DNA from: Betaproteobacteria bacterium HGW-Betaproteobacteria-2
GTDB taxonomy: Bacteria > Pseudomonadota > Gammaproteobacteria > Burkholderiales > Methylophilaceae
Length of the DNA stretch: 8,260 bases
Direction of reading: 5' to 3'
NCBI GenBank assembly: GCA_002842255.1
Contig: PHCM01000057.1
Location: 1 to 8,260 of the forward strand
The stretch's first letter is position 1, and the number at the start of each line of letters is the position of its first letter. The translations under genes and the position numbers were made by a program. This document shows, one piece after another, positions 7,241 to 8,260 of the stretch. Below the pieces are notes generated by a model that saw nothing but the letters and a program-made list of their open reading frames with translations, was not told where the DNA came from and did no database searches.

Positions 7241-8176
7241 CTAAAGATGCCATGCCTGTTTGAAAGGCGTGTAAAAGTCCAGATTCTGCGGTGCGCCGCC
7301 TCGAATGCCACACAGGGCGGCGGCGAATTGATTGGCCCGCTGCATGGCAACCGGCATTTCCCACTGGTTGAGCAGGCCGATGATGAAGACCGCAGCGAAG
7401 GCGTCGCCGGCGCCGACCGTATCGATCATCGTTTGGGTATTCTCAACAGGGGGCGTGCTGAATACCTCATGTAGGCGGTTGATCAGCCAGGCGCCATTCT
7501 CGCCGCAGGTAACCAGCAGGCAATTCAGCTCGAACTGGTCCAGCAAGGCTTCGGCCTTGAGCAGTGGCGTGTTGCCGCTGATCTTGAAGTAGTCGGAGAC
7601 GATCTCCAGTTCGTCTTCGTTCATCTTGACGATATCCGAACGCAGCAGCGAGCGGCGCACCGTGTGTTTGTTGTACCAGGGACTGCGCAGGTTGATGTCA
7701 AGAAAGCGCGGACATTTGCTGTCGGCCAGGAATTTGTCCAGTGCCAGACGCGACTCCATGCCTCTTTGTGCCAGCGTGCCGAAATACACCAGTTCCGGTT
7801 TGATTGACATAATCATCATGTGGGTGACACCGGCGTGAATGTGGTCGTAGGCCTGATCCGGCAGAATCTCGAAACTGTGCCCGCCGTCTTTCATGTGTAC
7901 CTGCACCTGGCCGGTCGGGTAGGTGGGGTCGCACTGGATGCCGGTTTTGTCCATGCCCAGCCTGTCCATCTCCCGCAGCAGGTCGTCGCGCAAGGCGTCG
8001 TTGCCGGTGCGGCTGATCATGACAGGGTGCAGCCCAAAAGCCTGCAAGTGACGCGCGACATTGAACGGCGCGCCGCCCAGCACGCTCTGGTCCGGGAAGA
8101 TGTCGGCGAGTACTTCGCCGAACAGGGCCACGGTTTTTCTTGTGTGTTTTGCGGTTGATTCTGTTGCTGATGCCAA
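7241..8176 (-). CDS. fruK: Fructokinase, PfkB/ribokinase family
   Basis: This kinase probably phosphorylates fructose to fructose-6-phosphate with ATP, recycling the fructose released by amylosucrase. It is not the PTS 1-phosphofructokinase that shares the symbol. The longest version starts at ATG 8203 (320 residues), but that ATG has no Shine-Dalgarno sequence. A TTG at 8176 has AAAGGAG (8188-8182) ending 5 nt before it and still precedes the first conserved strand (KTVALFGEVLADIF), so I place the start there (311 residues). Numbered from the ATG version, the PfkB signatures are GGAPFNVA (43-50), the sugar-side region SRTGNDALRD, DINLR (169-173), and the C-terminal DTVGAGDAF (261-269) with catalytic base D267 and the anion hole GAG. 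GGAPxNVA is typical of bacterial fructokinases, and the operon context supports fructose as substrate. Other sugar kinases of the family cannot be excluded from sequence alone. The gene ends in TAG at 7243-7241, 24 nt before the sps ATG. Confidence 0.9.
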   Translation of the reverse strand: MASATESTAKHTRKTVALFGEVLADIFPDQSVLGGAPFNVARHLQAFGLHPVMISRTGNDALRDDLLREMDRLGMDKTGIQCDPTYPTGQVQVHMKDGGHSFEILPDQAYDHIHAGVTHMMIMSIKPELVYFGTLAQRGMESRLALDKFLADSKCPRFLDINLRSPWYNKHTVRRSLLRSDIVKMNEDELEIVSDYFKISGNTPLLKAEALLDQFELNCLLVTCGENGAWLINRLHEVFSTPPVENTQTMIDTVGAGDAFAAVFIIGLLNQWEMPVAMQRANQFAAALCGIRGGAPQNLDFYTPFKQAWHL

Positions 8177-8181
8177 TGTTT

Positions 8182-8188
8182 CTCCTTT
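8182..8188 (-). promoter_or_regulatory. Ribosome binding site pointing to a TTG start of fructokinase
   Basis: On the - strand this reads AAAGGAG, followed by AAACA and then TTG (8176-8174) in the kinase frame. It is the only strong Shine-Dalgarno sequence near the gene start and lies inside the frame of the longer ATG version, which decides the start in favour of TTG. Confidence 0.6.
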
Positions 8189-8208
8189 CTGCAGGGTCAA
8201 CATGCATT

Positions 8209-8223
8209 GCCGGCCCAGCCGGC
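8209..8223. repeat. GC-rich inverted repeat upstream of fructokinase
   Basis: GCCGGC (8209-8214) and GCCGGC (8218-8223) are separated by CCA and can form a 6-bp hairpin on either strand. No T-run follows on either side, so a terminator is unlikely. It would sit in the leader of the sucrose operon transcript or near its promoter. Apart from it, I see no convincing promoter hexamers in the 84 bases from 8177 to the window end, so the real promoter may lie beyond. Confidence 0.35.
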
Positions 8224-8260
8224 GTGAAAACCTTAATGTGAAGACAATGGCTTCATTGCA

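Noticed and set aside
7218..7364. N-terminal extension of the synthase from the upstream ATG at 7364
   Set aside because: The extra 49 residues lie largely inside the kinase coding sequence, have an Arg-rich out-of-frame look and precede the family's normal start.
7698..8207. - strand open frame in another phase inside the fructokinase gene
   Set aside because: Arg/His/Pro-rich composition typical of an out-of-frame reading; the PfkB motifs lie in the other frame.
1..8260. Mobile element, phage or defence system
   Set aside because: All genes are recognisable metabolic, channel or signalling families with similar codon use, and there are no transposase, integrase, terminal repeats or CRISPR-like repeats.

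Overview
The window looks like chromosomal DNA of a Gram-negative proteobacterium of moderately high GC. It is most likely a betaproteobacterium of the methylotroph, ammonia-oxidiser or iron-oxidiser kind, or possibly a gammaproteobacterial methanotroph. This placement is an inference from gene content: yaeQ, a GAF-PAS-GGDEF protein, and a fused sucrose-phosphate synthase/phosphatase next to amylosucrase and fructokinase. I see no transposase, integrase, tRNA, rRNA, CRISPR array or phage gene.

Left part (about 1-2051, + strand): the 3' four fifths of a yaeQ-family gene, cut by the window edge. A 163-bp intergenic region follows, with a stem-loop at the yaeQ end and a perfect AT-rich inverted repeat (513-535) overlapping a plausible promoter. 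Then comes a cytosolic diguanylate cyclase (606-2051) with GAF, PAS and GGDEF domains and intact active and inhibitory sites. It converges on the next gene block across a gap of only 33 bp.

Right part (2085 to about 8200, - strand): four tightly packed genes read right to left. They are a PfkB-type fructokinase, a bifunctional sucrose-phosphate synthase/sucrose-phosphate phosphatase, an amylosucrase (GH13) and a small MscS-family mechanosensitive channel. Spacing is short or overlapping: the synthase stop and the amylosucrase start share 8 nt, and 47 bp separate amylosucrase from the channel. This supports one operon.

How the genes fit together (inference from known families): the synthase joins UDP-glucose and fructose-6-phosphate, and its own HAD domain dephosphorylates the product to sucrose, a compatible solute. 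Amylosucrase can later split sucrose, transferring glucose to an alpha-glucan and releasing fructose. Fructokinase turns that fructose into fructose-6-phosphate, which re-enters the synthase or central metabolism. An MscS-type channel could release solutes on hypo-osmotic shock. The set therefore reads as a sucrose make/recycle/release module. The enzymatic core is known from halotolerant methylotrophs. The channel as an apparent fourth member, and the details of translation starts, are the parts most worth a second look.
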